A stretch of DNA of 64,000 nt. It comes from Semisulcospira habei. Taxonomy: Eukaryota; Mollusca; Gastropoda; Semisulcospiridae. Made by a program: the position numbers and the translations under genes. A model generated the notes under the pieces. It searched no databases. It was not told the origin of the DNA and saw only the letters and a list, made by a program, of their open reading frames with translations. Of the stretch, positions 40,942 through 53,830 are shown in pieces. Within the stretch, counting starts at the first letter, position 1. Each line of letters begins with the position of its first letter. Location of the stretch: contig BTPG01000006.1 in the NCBI GenBank assembly GCA_036245525.1, forward strand, positions 77,231,764 to 77,295,763. Reading direction: 5' to 3'.

Positions 40942-43844
40942 CCTCCCACTGAGACACCAGCAATACGTCACCCTTCTCAGTGTGTACTCCCCAACCCTCC
41001 TGGCAGAGCCTGCAGAAAAAGACAAGTTCTATTCTGACCTGCGCAGCCTCCTACAGAGCACCCCTGCAGACGACAAAGTCATCATCCTTGGCGACTTCAA
41101 CGCCAGAGTGGGCCAAGACTCTGAAGCCTGGAAAGGAGTCCTCGGCAAGCATGGCGTTGGGAACTGCAATGACAATGGTCGCCTACTGTTGGAGCTCTGT
41201 GCAGAGCAGCAACTTGTCATCACCAACACTACTTTCCAGCAAAAGGACAGTCGAAAGACCACCTGGATGCATCCTCGCTCCAAGCACTGGCACCTTATCG
41301 ACTATGTCCTAGTGCGTCAGAGGGACCGCAGTGACGTCCTCCTCACCAGAGTGATGCCCAGCGCAGAGTGCCACACTGACCACCGCCTTGTTCGCTGCAA
41401 ACTCAGGCTCCGCCTCAAGCTGAAACCCAAGAAAGGGGGCCCCCCCCAAGAAAAAGCTTGATGTTGCCAGCCTTCAGCGTGACGACAAGAAAGCTGCCCT
41501 TCAGGCCGATTTACAGCGCATGCTCAAAGATACAGTTGATCCAGCAGACTCCTCCCCTGAAACACTCTGGGAACAACTGAAAACTGCTATTGTAAAATCT
41601 TCTGTGGAAGTCTTGGGCTTTGCTAGAAAGAGGAACAAAGACTGGTTTGACGAAAACGACGTAGAGATCCAGGAACTTCTAGCAAAAAAAAGAGCCGCCC
41701 ACCAGGCCCACCTAGCCCAGCCTTCCTGCCCTGTGAAGAAGTCTGCCTTCCGCCTCATCTGCAGCAGTCTCCAGCTCAAGCTTAGAGAGCTCCAGAACGA
41801 GTGGTGGTCCAGACTCGCACAGAGGACCCAGCTCTGCGCTGACAACGGTGACTACAGGGGCTTCTACGAAGCACTGAAAGCAGTGTATGGCCCTAGGCAC
41901 CTGGTACAAAGTCCCCTGCGAAGCGCTGATGGACAGGCACTCCTCACAGATAATACCTCCATCTTGAACCGCTGGTCGGAATACTTTCAGGACCTCTTCG
42001 GCGCTGAGCGCACTGTTCAAGAAACAGTCATCCTCCAAATCCCACACCTTCCACTAAAGGTTGAATTGGACGAACCGCCCACCGCCGAAGAGACCCTCAC
42101 AGCCATCCACCAGCTCAAGAGTGGCAAAGCAGCAGGCATTGACGGAATCCCGCCAGAGATCTGGAAACATGGAGGCCCAGCACTGCACAACAAGCTCCAC
42201 GACCTCTTTCTCTGCTGCTGGGAAAAAGGAACACTACCAAAGGATCTCCGTGATGCAGTCATCATCACCCTGTACAAGAACAAAGGAGAGAAGTCTGCCT
42301 GCTCTAATTATCGTGGAATTACCCTGCTGTCCATTGCCGGGAAAATTCTCGCAAGGTTGCTCCTGAATCGGCTGGTACCTGCCATCGCTGAAGACCACCT
42401 CCCAGAGGGCCAGTGTGGCTTCAGAGCCAACAGGAGTACCACCGACATGGTCTTTGTGCTGAGACAGCTTCAGGAGAAGTGCCGCGAGCAGAACAAAGGG
42501 CTGTACGTAACGTTTGTCGACCTAACAAAAGCGTTTGACACTGTGAGCAGGCAAGGTATGTGGCAGATCCTGGAGCGACTAGGCTGTCCCCCAAAGTTCC
42601 TCAACATGATCGTCCAGCTCCACGAGGACCAGCAAGGCCAGGTCAGACTAAACAGTGACCTCTCAGAACCATTCCCCATTCGCAACGGCGTGAAGCAAGG
42701 CTGCGTGCTGGCACCGACCCTCTTCACCATCTTCTTCAGCATGATGTTGAAGCAGGCCACAGTGGACCTCGACGATGACGACGCAGTGTACATCAGGTAT
42801 CGTCTCGATGGCAGCCTGTTCAACCTCAGACGACTGCAGGCCCACACGAAAACTCTAGACCAACTGATTCGTGAGCTGCTCTTTGCTGATGACGCTGCCC
42901 TCGTTGCACACACAGAGAGAGCCTTGCAGCGCATTACGTCCTGCTTCGCAGATGCCGCCCAGCTCTTTGGACTTGAGGTCAGTCTGAAAAAGACAGAGGT
43001 CCTTCATCAGCCGGCACCCAAGGAAGAGCATCGCCCTCCCCACATCACCATCGGCGAGTCCGAACTGAAGTCTGTACACCAGTTTACCTACCTTGGCTGC
43101 ATCATCACGTCAGACGCCAAGCTGGACAAGGAGCTGGACAACAGGCTGGCAAATTCGAACAGTGCTTTCGGGCGACTATTCAAGCGGGTGTGGCACAATC
43201 AACAGCTGAAAAAAGGCACCAAGATCAGCGTGTACAGAGCTGTCGTCCTCACCACCCTGCTGTACGGTTCCGAGTCCTGGGCCCTCTACCGCAGCCAACT
43301 ACGACTCCTCGAACGCTTTCACCAGCGCTGCCTGCGTACCATCCTGGGCATTTACTGGAGTGACTATGTCACCAACGTCGAGGTCCTTGAACAGGCGGAA
43401 ACTGTGAGCATCGAGGCTTTGCTGCTGCGGACACAGCTTCGCTGGGCGGGGCACGTCTCCAGGATGGAGGATCATCGCCTACCCAAGATCACTCTGTTCG
43501 GCGAGCTCGCCACTGGACACCGAGACAGAGGGGCACCAAAGAAGAGATACAAAGACGGTCTCAAGAAGTCACTTAGTGCCTGCCAAATCGACCACCACCA
43601 GTGGTCTTCGCTTGCCGCGGACCGTGACACCTGGCGCTCCACCATTCACAAGGCAGCCGTCTCCTTTGAGGACTCTCGCAGAGCTAACCTTAAGGACAAG
43701 CGGCTCAGAAGAAAAAACAGAGCTGTCGTAACTCAGAACCCTGACCAGACCTTCCCCTGCAGCCACTGCGGTCGAACCTGCCTGTCCCGGATTGGCCTCC
43801 GCAGCCACGAAAATGCCTGCAGACGACGTGGGCAAGCCCTATAG
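40942..43844 (+). pseudogene. LINE endonuclease (partial) and reverse transcriptase
   Basis: The APE endonuclease C-terminal part carries IILGDFNARVG, the HLIDYVLVRQRD block and the HTDHRLV active-site motif, up to a stop at 41459-41461. A G5C9-type homopolymer near 41434-41447 shifts the frame; the continuing frame (reading KKKLDVASL) joins the reverse transcriptase, open to 43844. That part has LTKAFDTVS, a KQGCVLAPTLF box, FADD at 42882-42893 and a C-terminal zinc finger CSHCGRTCLSRIGLRSH. The reverse transcriptase is intact, so this copy could supply RT but lacks the N-terminal endonuclease. The frameshift may be an assembly error. Confidence 0.9.
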
Positions 43845-43879
43845 AATCTTCGTTCGCGAAGTCAAGCCAAGAGAGAGAG
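40942..43879 (+). mobile_element. LINE copy 2, 5'-truncated, inserted in the gypsy 3' LTR
   Basis: It begins inside the endonuclease domain, so it is 5'-truncated, and ends after CAAGCCAAGAG with a short GA tail. It is the same family as copy 1 at the window start. It is flanked by 111-bp direct repeats (40831-40941 and 43880-43990) derived from the LTR. Confidence 0.93.
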
Positions 43880-44007
43880 ATACTCACTATACTGTATTTG
43901 ACATTGGCTTGCCACCGGTTGTACTCTTGACATGCTGCACCCGACTGCTGGTGGGGGTTTGCTTAATAAACAAAAGGAACCCTTACTGCGACTTCGCGCC
44001 TGTTACA
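43880..44007 (+). repeat. 3' LTR, right part including 111-bp duplication
   Basis: 43880-43990 repeats 40831-40941, and 43991-44007 supplies the remaining LTR end (ACTTCGCGCCTGTTACA). It shares GACATTGG with the left part, whereas the 5' LTR has GATATTGG. This supports duplication from the same 3' LTR. Confidence 0.92.
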
Positions 44008-44062
44008 TCAGTAAGTCCCCCCTGCCTGAAGAATGTGATGAGATAAAGTGAATTAAAAAAAA

Positions 44063-44231
44063 NNNNNNNNNNNNNNNNNNNNNNNNNNNNNNNNNNNNNN
44101 NNNNNNNNNNNNNNNNNNNNNNNNNNNNNNNNNNNNNNNNNNNNNNNNNNNNNNNNNNNNNNNNNNNNNNNNNNNNNNNNNNNNNNNNNNNNNNNNNNNN
44201 NNNNNNNNNNNNNNNNNNNNNNNNNNNNNNN
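44063..44231. other. Assembly gap (169 N)
   Basis: A run of N flanked by A-runs on both sides. The true length is unknown. Confidence 1.
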
Positions 44232-46678
44232 AAAAAAAATCACACAGTACATTTTCAACAGTAGAAAATCTGAATGACAAACACATATGGAGAAATTTAA
44301 ATTATCTGACATGCACTTCATCAACTTCAAGTTACCTCATACCTTCTTAAGTAAAGTATACCTTCTGTGGCATTTTCCAAACAGACTGTAAAATAAAATA
44401 ACCATCTTTCATTCTTACTGTTTTCCAGAATAATGTATGGTCAAAAGATATCTGAAAAAGTAGGCAATCTCTGCTCTTATGTGACAACCTCCACCTATAG
44501 AAAATCATTACAGCCTTGACCCGTCTTCACCCCTCCACCACCATCATCCACACCATGTGTGTTCAAACCACAAATCACGTAGTCAAGCCTGGCGAGAGTA
44601 ACATATAGTGCTCACAAAATGAAGGGGTTAGTAAAACAAAATTTGTTTTCTTTTTACTTGTGTTCATAATATGACACTTTTCTTAAAATAGCCCGCATGT
44701 AGCACTGCCATCTGGACTTTCGGACAAGAAAATTTTGTTTCAATTTATGCTAACAGCATGGATAATCAATGACATAACTCAGGCTTTCGTTATAATTAGA
44801 AGAAAAAAAAACCACCATGTTTTCACCCTTGCGTCTCTCAGCGACTTGTGTCCTCACAATGGGAGATTACAAAAAAAAAACAACAACAACAAAAACTCAC
44901 ACATGATTCATTCAGTGACAGGGCTACAAAAAGTACAAGAAAATGTCTTCTGCTTCACCTTTGACACAGTAAAACACATTTGCTGCTGGTGTAACTTTTA
45001 GCAGCAAATTCAACACTAATCTATTCGTTATGTGTATACAGGTCTTCGGTAAATGTCTGCTGTTACTTCATGCTGCTTTGTATTTTTTCCCAGAGTCAGC
45101 ATATATTTTTAACGACACAATCACTTTGCACAGGAAATTCTCAAAGACAAAAACAAATTTGTTACACTGTTTTGATGCTTACTGCTACCGTAAGACTACT
45201 ACTGTAAGCATGCAACACATCAGCCACACATGCAGTAACATGTAACTTTAGTCGATGTGTAATGTTCGATCGCCCTAGCTTGAATGTTCCATAGTGACTT
45301 TCACAAAAACAACAACGCAGTTTTAAAAGAACATAAACCAGGCCAATATCACTAGAAGGTTGCATAGAAATTACAGACACTACGCTCTCAACACCCTGTC
45401 ACAAAAACAGACACTTGGAAAATACCTGTTCCAATGTGAACACTAAATGTGGACTTTTTCAATAGGCAAGCATATTTATAGTAATTGACTGCTACAAATA
45501 CAAACCTTTTTCATGAGTTGACCCATGGTGTCACAATGTCATTGTTATCTCCCTCTGCTGGCTTTAGGAGGTGAACATGACATCAAGGCACCCTCTACCA
45601 TTGAAAAAGGGCTGTAGACTTTGAAACAACAAAGCAATAAATTATTCCTACTTCAAGAATTTGTCACATTTCCAGTAGATACCCCACAATCTTAGAATAG
45701 TATATCACAGTACACATGCTTCTGACCGTCGGTAGGGTTTCAAAATCACAGAGGTTCTACAGGTGAAACTTTTATCTGCAAGAGATACAGATTTTAATAA
45801 TACACGTATCATGCTGATAGAATTACCTCTATGTCATTTATTATGCAGGATGCCTGGTATGCTCATTAGCCAAACGTGTATAGTTGCAAGGACCTAACAT
45901 GTGTCTGTCAGTATCACCACAAATGTGAAGTGTACTTTTAAACATGTTTATATGTGCATTTAAAACGTGAAGCATTTGCACTATCGACGGCAACAGGGTT
46001 CATAACCCATTAAATTCCGAGACTGAAATTGTTTAAATTTGTATATATTGTCGCATGAAGGATACATTACATATTAGGAGATAGATCAACCATGTTACTT
46101 CAAAGGTGGTACCAGTATATAGCTTGAATGCTGGCTGATGCCTGATGGATGACCACTGTTAAGCTTTGCTATAGTATGTGAGCAAAAGAAACTGGGCATG
46201 GGTGGTAGGGTATACAAATGTACACATTGTACCACAATGACACACGCTGCTGCTCCTGAACTGATTCATTAGAATGTGAAACAGTAATGAAGAGCTACAA
46301 ACTTCTAATCGAAATGCAGCCCTGTACTGCAACACATGACGACCCGAAAAAGAACTCTACCTTGCAAAACTGATGAAAATGTGTAGCATTTGGCCACATG
46401 CGCAGCATCACGCACATTGATTGATCTCTGTATTTTTCTACAGTTTTGTAGGAGTGTGCACTTTCCACAAGTTTTCAAACTGATCTAGATGTCAATGTTC
46501 ATTAGAAGTGTCAACAGAACCTACACAGAAAATGCTAACGTTTGTCATGCAAAGTTTGTTAGTCATGGTATTTCAAGGTGAAGTACATTAAAGGTTGACC
46601 AACTTACTGGTTAGAGTCAGTCATAGAGCAAGTTGCAGACCCACAAAAAACAACAACGTACAAATATATATATTTTTA
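44232..46678. other. Intergenic, no gene seen
   Basis: Only short, unremarkable ORFs. A stretch near 46000-46140 weakly resembles the TTAA MITE at 13172 (GAGACTGAAAT..., GATAGATCAACCATG). Confidence 0.5.
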
Positions 46679-46965
46679 TCATGCCTGTTCATTGGCACCC
46701 TCGCAGTCGCAGGCACACAGGTTGTTCAAGGCGAACAATACAGCATTGAGCATAACGATGTGGCAATGTGATGGAGAAGTCTCCTGATGATACCAGTACA
46801 GCAGTCATGTAGCATTGGCAGCCTTTACTGATTTGACACCAACCAGCTTGCATCAGTAATTCGTGTTTCTGGAGGCAGTCAGTATGTGTCCTAATACAAA
46901 GAAAACGTTCCTGGCATAAACTAAACCCAAATACAAAGAAACAGTCCCTATCTTTACCCATATCA
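46679..46965 (+). repeat. Dispersed repeat family C, copy 2
   Basis: It starts ATGCCTGTTCATTGGCAC, with GACACCAACCAGCTTGCAT in the middle and a TTTCTGGAGGCAGTCAG phrase, matching the third copy at 47336 and more weakly the first at 15842. Confidence 0.65.
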
Positions 46966-47068
46966 TACTGAGCCTAAAACTTTCAAAAGCTTCAACTTTG
47001 TACACTGCCATATATGCAAGCTAAATTACAGTACTTACAGATAAGGATAGTGGCTTTAGTTTAAGGGT

Positions 47069-47115
47069 GGTGCCAGAACAGCTTGGCGCCTTGAGGCGCC
47101 AAGCTATTCTGGCAC
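47069..47115. repeat. Short hairpin related to the TTAA MITE
   Basis: GTGCCAGAACAGCTTGGCGC and its near-complement GCGCCAAGCTATTCTGGCAC face each other around a few bases. The right half also occurs in the MITE at 13172-13374. Confidence 0.7.
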
Positions 47116-47335
47116 TTGCTTAATTCCTTGCATTCCTCGTGAAACAAAGGGCATATATTCTGGCACTACCCTTGAACTATTTTAGTCAAAACGTATTTCA
47201 CACACTGGTGTATTTCGAATGATAAGGGTGAAACAAAGTCTGTGCCTTCTCCTTCACCTGAACACCCCCCCCCCTCCCCGCCGCAGTAAACAAAAAATAA
47301 AAAAAAGTATTAGTCCATTACAGATATTTGATCTA

Positions 47336-47540
47336 TCATGCCTGTTCATTGGCACACTTGCTGGTGCACAAGTCTGTTTAGGTGGATAATACAGTAAACA
47401 GATGTAAGCAGTAGCCTGAACTGTTGACACAAACCATCATGCGTGAGTGATTCTCATTTTTTTGTTTTTGGAGGCAGCCAGCATATATCGAAATATGTAC
47501 AAAGAAACAGTTCCTGTCATAAATAAAGTCTGCGCCTTAA
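47336..47540 (+). repeat. Dispersed repeat family C, copy 3
   Basis: It starts ATGCCTGTTCATTGGCAC and contains TGACACAAACCATCATGC and TTTGGAGGCAGCCAGCAT. It is in the same orientation as copy 2, 370 bp downstream. Confidence 0.65.
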
Positions 47541-50144
47541 ACAACTGTATAAATGGAGACCAGATTCTGATTCGACCTGCACTGCGTCAACTTTTATAGA
47601 TCTAATCTTTGGTACCTGCAGTATTCACAAATACTTTTAGGCACAGCAAGTCACTGAAACACTAATTTCGCCATCTATTCTTGTACAAAAAGTTTCTCAG
47701 CTTCACAGCTAAACAAATGCGGAAAGAGTCAAAGACAAATGGTGTGTATGTCAGAATCATAGCTCAACACTGAAAAAAAAAAAGGAGAAAAAAAGGGGGA
47801 AGGGAGGGAGTTGTCACACAAACACACTAGTTTTGGCTCCAGTGAAACAGTGGCTTTATGCATCAATAGTAGCTCCTTGGTACATGCATGTATAGCATAA
47901 GCAGCAGCCAACACACACAAGCATCAATTCTGTCCACTGGCGACTTTCATAGGACGTATCCGGAAATGATTTGTACAAATTCTTTAACAATTATTGTAAA
48001 TTGTCGTTTCTTGAAAGATTGCGCTATTCTGCATTTTATTCAATTGCCATATTTAGCCCCAATTTGAAGGAAAAAAAAAAACACGACAGAATCCGGACTT
48101 GAAAAATGTGAAACCGGTTAATGTCATGTCTTCTAACGTCCTAACGATCATCCGATTGAAATAAAAACTCACCCAACAGCCGATGTAACGATCTCCGGCG
48201 CATATTTAAAAAAAAAAAAAAAAAAGCAGCCGTTTACTGCCATATACCAGGATGATGTGAAGATCTTTACCTTGTAAAATTTGATTCAAATTCTGCTCAT
48301 TTTTAAGCTTCTAGCAGGCCGGTCGAATGAATCACGCCACGCGCATTGATAGCTCTGCGTGAAGGGACAAAATAAAATCTGCAGCGTTTTCTCTGCGTGA
48401 ACGCTTAAAAGTGCCCAGATCAATTTTTGTTTAATTTTAAAAAACACATTTATACATTTAAATTATAATGACATTTTATCTTTATGAAAAAATGGGGAAA
48501 AAATCCTTTGTTGATGTTTTTACTTTTCGTCTGCTTTCGGTCTGCGTATGAATATGACTTCAAGTTTGATCCTGTTTACTACTCTAGGGGTACATGCTTT
48601 AGGAAGCCTGAACTGATTAAAAACGGACTCTCAGACGTTCGCAATGAATGAACTGGACGCACAGAAAGCCATCCTGCACATTTATGTAGCCTGGACTACA
48701 CTTTCTCGCATTTGGATGAGAATAAACTTGGCGAGAATGTGACTGCCTTCACTGACGTTGTCAACATGCAAATCGGGTAGGCTGAATAACCGCATAGAAC
48801 AAAGAAACGGAGAGACTGTTGTCAAATTAACGGGTTGCATTCGATTCATGGTGAACTGATGGATTACGGATCGAAATGCGATTAATAATTTACATAAATT
48901 TTGTGTGCGATTTTCGTTCTTAAAGTGCACCTATATTGCAGGTAAAAATTAACCGTCACCACCAGTGTTAGGCAAAAACTGAAGATATGCCTCAAAATAG
49001 CAAGTTTCAATGAACAAAATGATGTACGTGACCCCCATATCGTTTATGTCTGGCAGAGAAAGCCATTCCAGCAAAACCAACACAAATCGTATTGTGAGGT
49101 CTAAATTTGGGGTTTTTTTGGGGCGAGAAATGAGTCACGTGACCCGTTTTTACGGCTTGCCATTTGCTGCAGGGGGAATTCCTTTCTACTTTTGGGCGTC
49201 AGATCAAAGCTCATTAAACATGCATGGAGGAAATTCCTGAGGAATGGGGACTTGTCATTCAGACTGTTCATGTCGACATTTTTTTCTGACATTAATAATT
49301 TTTTACAAAAACATTGAATAGATACAAAGCTGGTTAACAAACTTATCCAATATCTTTCTCGAAGCTAGCTGTATTTAAAGTTTTAAATGAATATAACACA
49401 AATTACGGATTCAAATGCGGATCAACCGACTTTGTATAAAGGGTAATTTTACTTTTTAATCAGTAGTCCAATCTAAAAATATTAATAAATTGTGTTGTAC
49501 CCGTCTTTTCTAAGCGTGTTTCTTTCTGCGTTGGTTACTTCTTTTAAGTTTTGACTGTAGCATTATTGATCAAATTAACAAGGATATGGTAGCCTTCATC
49601 ATTTTAGGTTTCATGTCGTGATACAAATATTGTATTTCTAGCCCTGCCGCTACTGATACTGTAATTGTAGACATGTTTGGTATGCTGTGGTAGTTATTTC
49701 AGCGAAAGAAACGCCCAACGGGTTCGGGACGAAAAGGGGCTCGGACCAAAGAAGGAAAATTTCTTTGACTTGCAACGGGACTAAAAAGAGAAGGGGACTT
49801 TATGCGGAACAGAGGTCGGAGTCTTGAATAATGCGAACTCGTGTTAGGAGGCTGATGGATTGAATCCTGAGGTGTCCAGTCTGTGAGCACCGCTGTAGAT
49901 GAGTGTGCCTGTACCCATGCTGTGAGGAAAGCGTAAAACTAACTTCCTTCCTATCTTATTGAATATACTCATTTCGATTTTTAGCGGAAACGTTTCAAAG
50001 AGGTGGCTTTCGTTTGTTTCAGTGAGCTTAGCTGGCTGAAATTTAGAACATGCTGTGGTTAGGGCTGTTAGACAACAGCAAGCTAGTACACGTTTTCGCT
50101 AAAGGAGAACAGATAGGATTCTGAAGGTCTGCATTCAATAATAT
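47541..50144. other. Intergenic, no gene seen
   Basis: Short A-runs (for example near 48070 and 48210) but no domain-bearing ORF or recognisable repeat. Confidence 0.5.
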
Positions 50145-50266
50145 GCTGGCGATTGGTGCCTGATTGGGGGCAGGGGATCTAACTGTTTGTCTGTCCAGCG
50201 CTGAGTAATTCCCCTTGGTATGTGTACAATTCTGCCAGCGCTAGCCTCACCTGTCTGGTTTGTGAG
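50145..50266 (+). repeat. Direct repeat left of a LINE (partner at 53961-54081)
   Basis: GCTGGCGATT at the start, CTAACTGTTTGTCTGTCCAG in the middle and CTGGTTTGTGAG at the end are shared with 53961-54081. About ten differences and one 9-base insertion separate the copies. Confidence 0.85.
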
Positions 50267-50910
50267 TATTCAATAACTCGAGGCAACTTGTATCGTTACA
50301 TTGTTGTGTATTGTCTTGTGCATCTACTGTGGGAAATCAGGGTATTTACCCGACCACATTAAGTAGTAGTGCACCTTGTTGTTTGTGTATGTGTGTTTCT
50401 CCTGCCTACTTAGTAAGTTCCAGAAAAAGACATGGGTTATAGGCTAGTCCTGATGCATCCATTTTAGGGATGTATATGATCTTCAGATATGTCAGGGGTC
50501 AGTTGCCGGAAGGGTTTGCGCGATCTCCAGCTCCGTTTCTGAGTGACTGTTTGAGTGGTCTACAGTGTGTGTAAGGGGTTGTATTTTGGATTACTGCATC
50601 ATGATGCTCGAAGCTCCCCTTTGGTGGACATTTCTTGCCTCCTTTCAACTTCGTCTTCTAGCACTGGCCGTACTATTTTCAACAAAGTTAGTCACAGTGC
50701 GGCATTCGCCATTGCTATCGCCCGGTGCAAGCGCGCTGCCTGCACGGGATTGTTTACAGTCTGAGTCAGTGGGTCAACCAGAGAGCGTTCTGTCCATGTA
50801 CCTATAACGTACAATCGCGCTCAACTGCTGGCTGCCATACCGTCACGCTTAACAAAAGTCTTGACCTCTCGACTAAGTTCGTTTGAAATTGGTGTGCAAG
50901 CGATACAAAC

Positions 50911-50999
<89 letters not shown>

Positions 51000-51009
51000 A
51001 ATGAATTAA

Positions 51010-53285
51010 ATATCATGTGTTTGAATGCTCAGTCCTGCCGACAAAAAAATTGCTGACATCCATGATTTGATTGTAGAAAAAAGACTTGACGTTTTGATGC
51101 TCACAGAAACCTGGCTGTATCCACAAGGTAATAGTGATGCATACATTAGCGCCATGACCCCTGCAGGCTGTGAGTGTCACTTCTTCCCTCGCTTGGGCTC
51201 GAGAGGAGGGGGGATTGCCTTTATCGTCATAGCCTGTTTGTCATCTTGTGTATATCCTTCAGACCCATGAACGTTTCCTCCTTTGAATGTGCCTTTGTGG
51301 AAATGAAGATGAATATAAAACAGATGTCGGCCTCGTGTGTGCCCGCCCGCCACCAAGTAAACGTGTGACAAACTGTCCAGCGCAATCTTATTTCGGGAAT
51401 TCCCGGAACTGTTGTCCGAGTTTACTTGCAGCAGTGCCGATGTTTCTGTATTTGGAGACTTCAATTTCCACTTTGATGATTGTTCTGATGGACAAGTGAA
51501 CTTCCTAAAGACTGTGCTCAGTGACCATGGCCTGTCGCAGCTCGTGACTGTGCCCACACACCGTGACGGCCATACTTTAGACTGGGTGGTAGTGCGCAGT
51601 GAAAACAGTCTCGTATCCCTTTCGGGTGTACGAGAACACACGGACCTGTCGGACCACTAGGCTGTGTTGTGTATAGTGGCTATTGCCAGGCCACCCCCAC
51701 CCACACGGCTTGTGACGTCACGAAAACTTGGAGCCATAGATTCTGCAGTTTTGTAAGCCTACGTAAAAGTGTTTGCTGCTGATGTTAGTAGCCGGACCTC
51801 TGATCTTCTGCTGGATAATCTGGTGGACCTGTACAATGACGGCCTTCGACAAGTGTTAGACCGTCATGCTCCTCTGACAACGAGGCGTGTCAGGGACCGT
51901 CCGTCTGCCCCCTGGCTGTCTGAGGATGTGAGAGATGCACGGCGTGAGAGGAGGCGTGCCGAGCGTCAGTGGAGAAAGCACAAACTGACCGTGTACAGAC
52001 AGATATACACGTGTAAAAGAAATGCGGCCTCTCAGCGCCTAAATGCTCCAGACGACGTTTCTTCAGGGTCAAGCTCGACTCGGCTGCCTCTTCCAGCAAG
52101 CTGTTCTTCTAAGTGTCAAATGAACTACTGGGAAAACCCAAGTCTACTGCTCTTCCTGCTGATGTCCCCTCTTCTGAACTGCCGCAGACATTTTGTGATT
52201 TTTTTCACTGACAAAATCAAACTGCTGCGTGAGAACTTAGATGCTAAGCAGTGCGATCCACCCGTTTTTGCTGTTTACGATGGTCCATATTTTGCAAAGT
52301 TCAAATATGTTACAGAAAGCGACATTACTGTCATAATTGCAAAATCTCCAACAGACATTTGCATGTTGGATCCTGTTCCGACTTGTTTCCAAAAGCAGTG
52401 CATCAGCGATCTTGCACCGTTGATTGATGCTAGTGTAAACAAGTCTCTGTCAGCCGGAACTGTTCCAAAATCTTTCAAACAGGCTGTTGTTACCCCGTTG
52501 CTAAAAAAAAAAAAACAAACAGGCTTGGACAGAAATACCCTAAAAAATTACAGACCTGTATCCAACATACCATTCATTTCTAAGGTACTAAAAAAAGTTG
52601 TCTTACAACAGCTCCTGGAACACTTAGAGATGAATAGTCTGTTGGAAAGTGTATCAGTCCGCTTATAGGAAAGGTGACAGCGTGGAGACAGCAGTGCTGA
52701 GTGTTCTAAATGACTTGCTTTGTAAAGCAGATGAGAGACTTGTCTACCTTGTGGCTCTGTTGGATCTCAGCACTGCTTTCGATACGCTGGACCATTCCAT
52801 TCTCATGAAGAGGCTTGAAATCACTTTTGGCATGCGTGAAACGGTTCTCTCTTGGTTTGAATATTACGTTTCCGATCGGTACCAGTTTGTAGGTGTAAAA
52901 GACATTGTCTCTAGACCTTCCATTCTGGAGTTTGGAGTGCCTCAGGGCTTTGTCTTAGGCCCTGTATTGTTTACGTTGTATTCATAACCGCTGTCAGATG
53001 CTATTTCCAGCCATCAGTGTTCTTATCATAAGTATGCAAATGACATCGCATCTGTCCGACACAGTCTTTCTGAATCTGCCACTGCAAATTTAGTGAATGC
53101 TTTAGTCACGAGCCGTCTTGACTACTGCAATTCTCTGCTTTTTGGTCTTCCATCTGAGCAGATTAGCCGCCTTCAGCGAGTTCAAAATAATGCCGCAAGG
53201 CTTGTGAAGCGCAGGCGAAAACGAGACCACGTAACCCCTATACTGAAAGATCTTCACTGGCTTCCAATCCAATCCCGCATATAGT
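51010..53285 (+). pseudogene. Endonuclease/reverse transcriptase remnant of the CR1/L2-like LINE
   Basis: The endonuclease start (CLNAQSCR..., LMLTETWL, RGGGIAFI), the GDFNFHFDD motif and the DLSDH end are recognisable in two or more frames over 51010-51660. The reverse transcriptase follows: LKNYRPVSNIPFISKVLKK near 52540, QSAYRKGDSVETA after a frame change near 52650, the LDLSTAFDTLDH box near 52760, and FGVPQGFVLGPVLF near 52935. The sequence then jumps from the YANDIA remnant of the catalytic box (near 53035) to the C-terminal SRLDYCNSLLFGLPS domain, so a large internal piece is deleted. The catalytic YADD is altered. Non-functional. Confidence 0.85.
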
Positions 53286-53607
53286 TTAAGATTGCGACCC
53301 TTGCATACCGCCACTCTGATGGCAGTCTTCCGTCATACAATTCCTCCAGTCTGATCACTTACCTGCCCTCTCGCTCACTGCGTTCATCTGGAGAGAAACT
53401 TCTCAAACTTCCAAAGTACCATCTCAAATCTGCCGGTGAACGCTCTTTCAGATGTACTGCTCCTTTAGTTTGGAATTCCTTACCGACTGAGCTGAAAAAT
53501 GCCTCCCCCCCTTACGCAGTTCTAAGCAAAGTTAAAAACTTACCTTTTCTAGGTAGACTTTCGTGTGATCTCTACGGTTTTCTGTACACCCCCCCCCCCC
53601 CCCCTGC

Positions 53608-53609
53608 AG

Positions 53610-53655
<46 letters not shown>

Positions 53656-53708
53656 CGTGCGTGCGTGTGTGTGTAAGTGTGTGTGTGTGTGCGTGTGTGT
53701 GCGTGTGA

Positions 53709-53739
<31 letters not shown>

Positions 53740-53768
53740 TGTGTGTGTGTGTGTGTGCGTGTGTGTGC

Positions 53769-53827
<59 letters not shown>

Positions 53828-53830
53828 CGC
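53608..53830. repeat. (GT)n-rich microsatellite
   Basis: TG/CG dinucleotide repeats of over 200 bp, producing spurious ORFs on both strands. Confidence 0.97.

Larger units (their letters stand above)
35453..44007 (+). mobile_element. Ty3/gypsy LTR retrotransposon, interrupted by a LINE in its 3' LTR
   Basis: Both LTRs are recognised (35453-35646; 40765-40941 plus 43880-44007, the latter partly duplicated), along with a primer-binding site, a gag-pol region with zinc knuckle, protease, reverse transcriptase, RNase H and integrase in gypsy order, and a purine-rich tract before the 3' LTR. The LTRs differ at about three sites over 177 bases. No matching 5-bp duplication flanks the element (TGAAG on the left, TCAGT on the right), suggesting later rearrangement or recombination. 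Confidence 0.93.

Noticed and set aside
35448..44012. Target duplication of the gypsy element
   Set aside because: TGAAG and TCAGT do not match, so no duplication is claimed.
44053..44330. ORFs across the N gap
   Set aside because: They consist mostly of undetermined residues.
47729..47920. Short ORFs in the 44-50 kb region as host exons
   Set aside because: No domains, no convincing paired splice sites and low-complexity composition.
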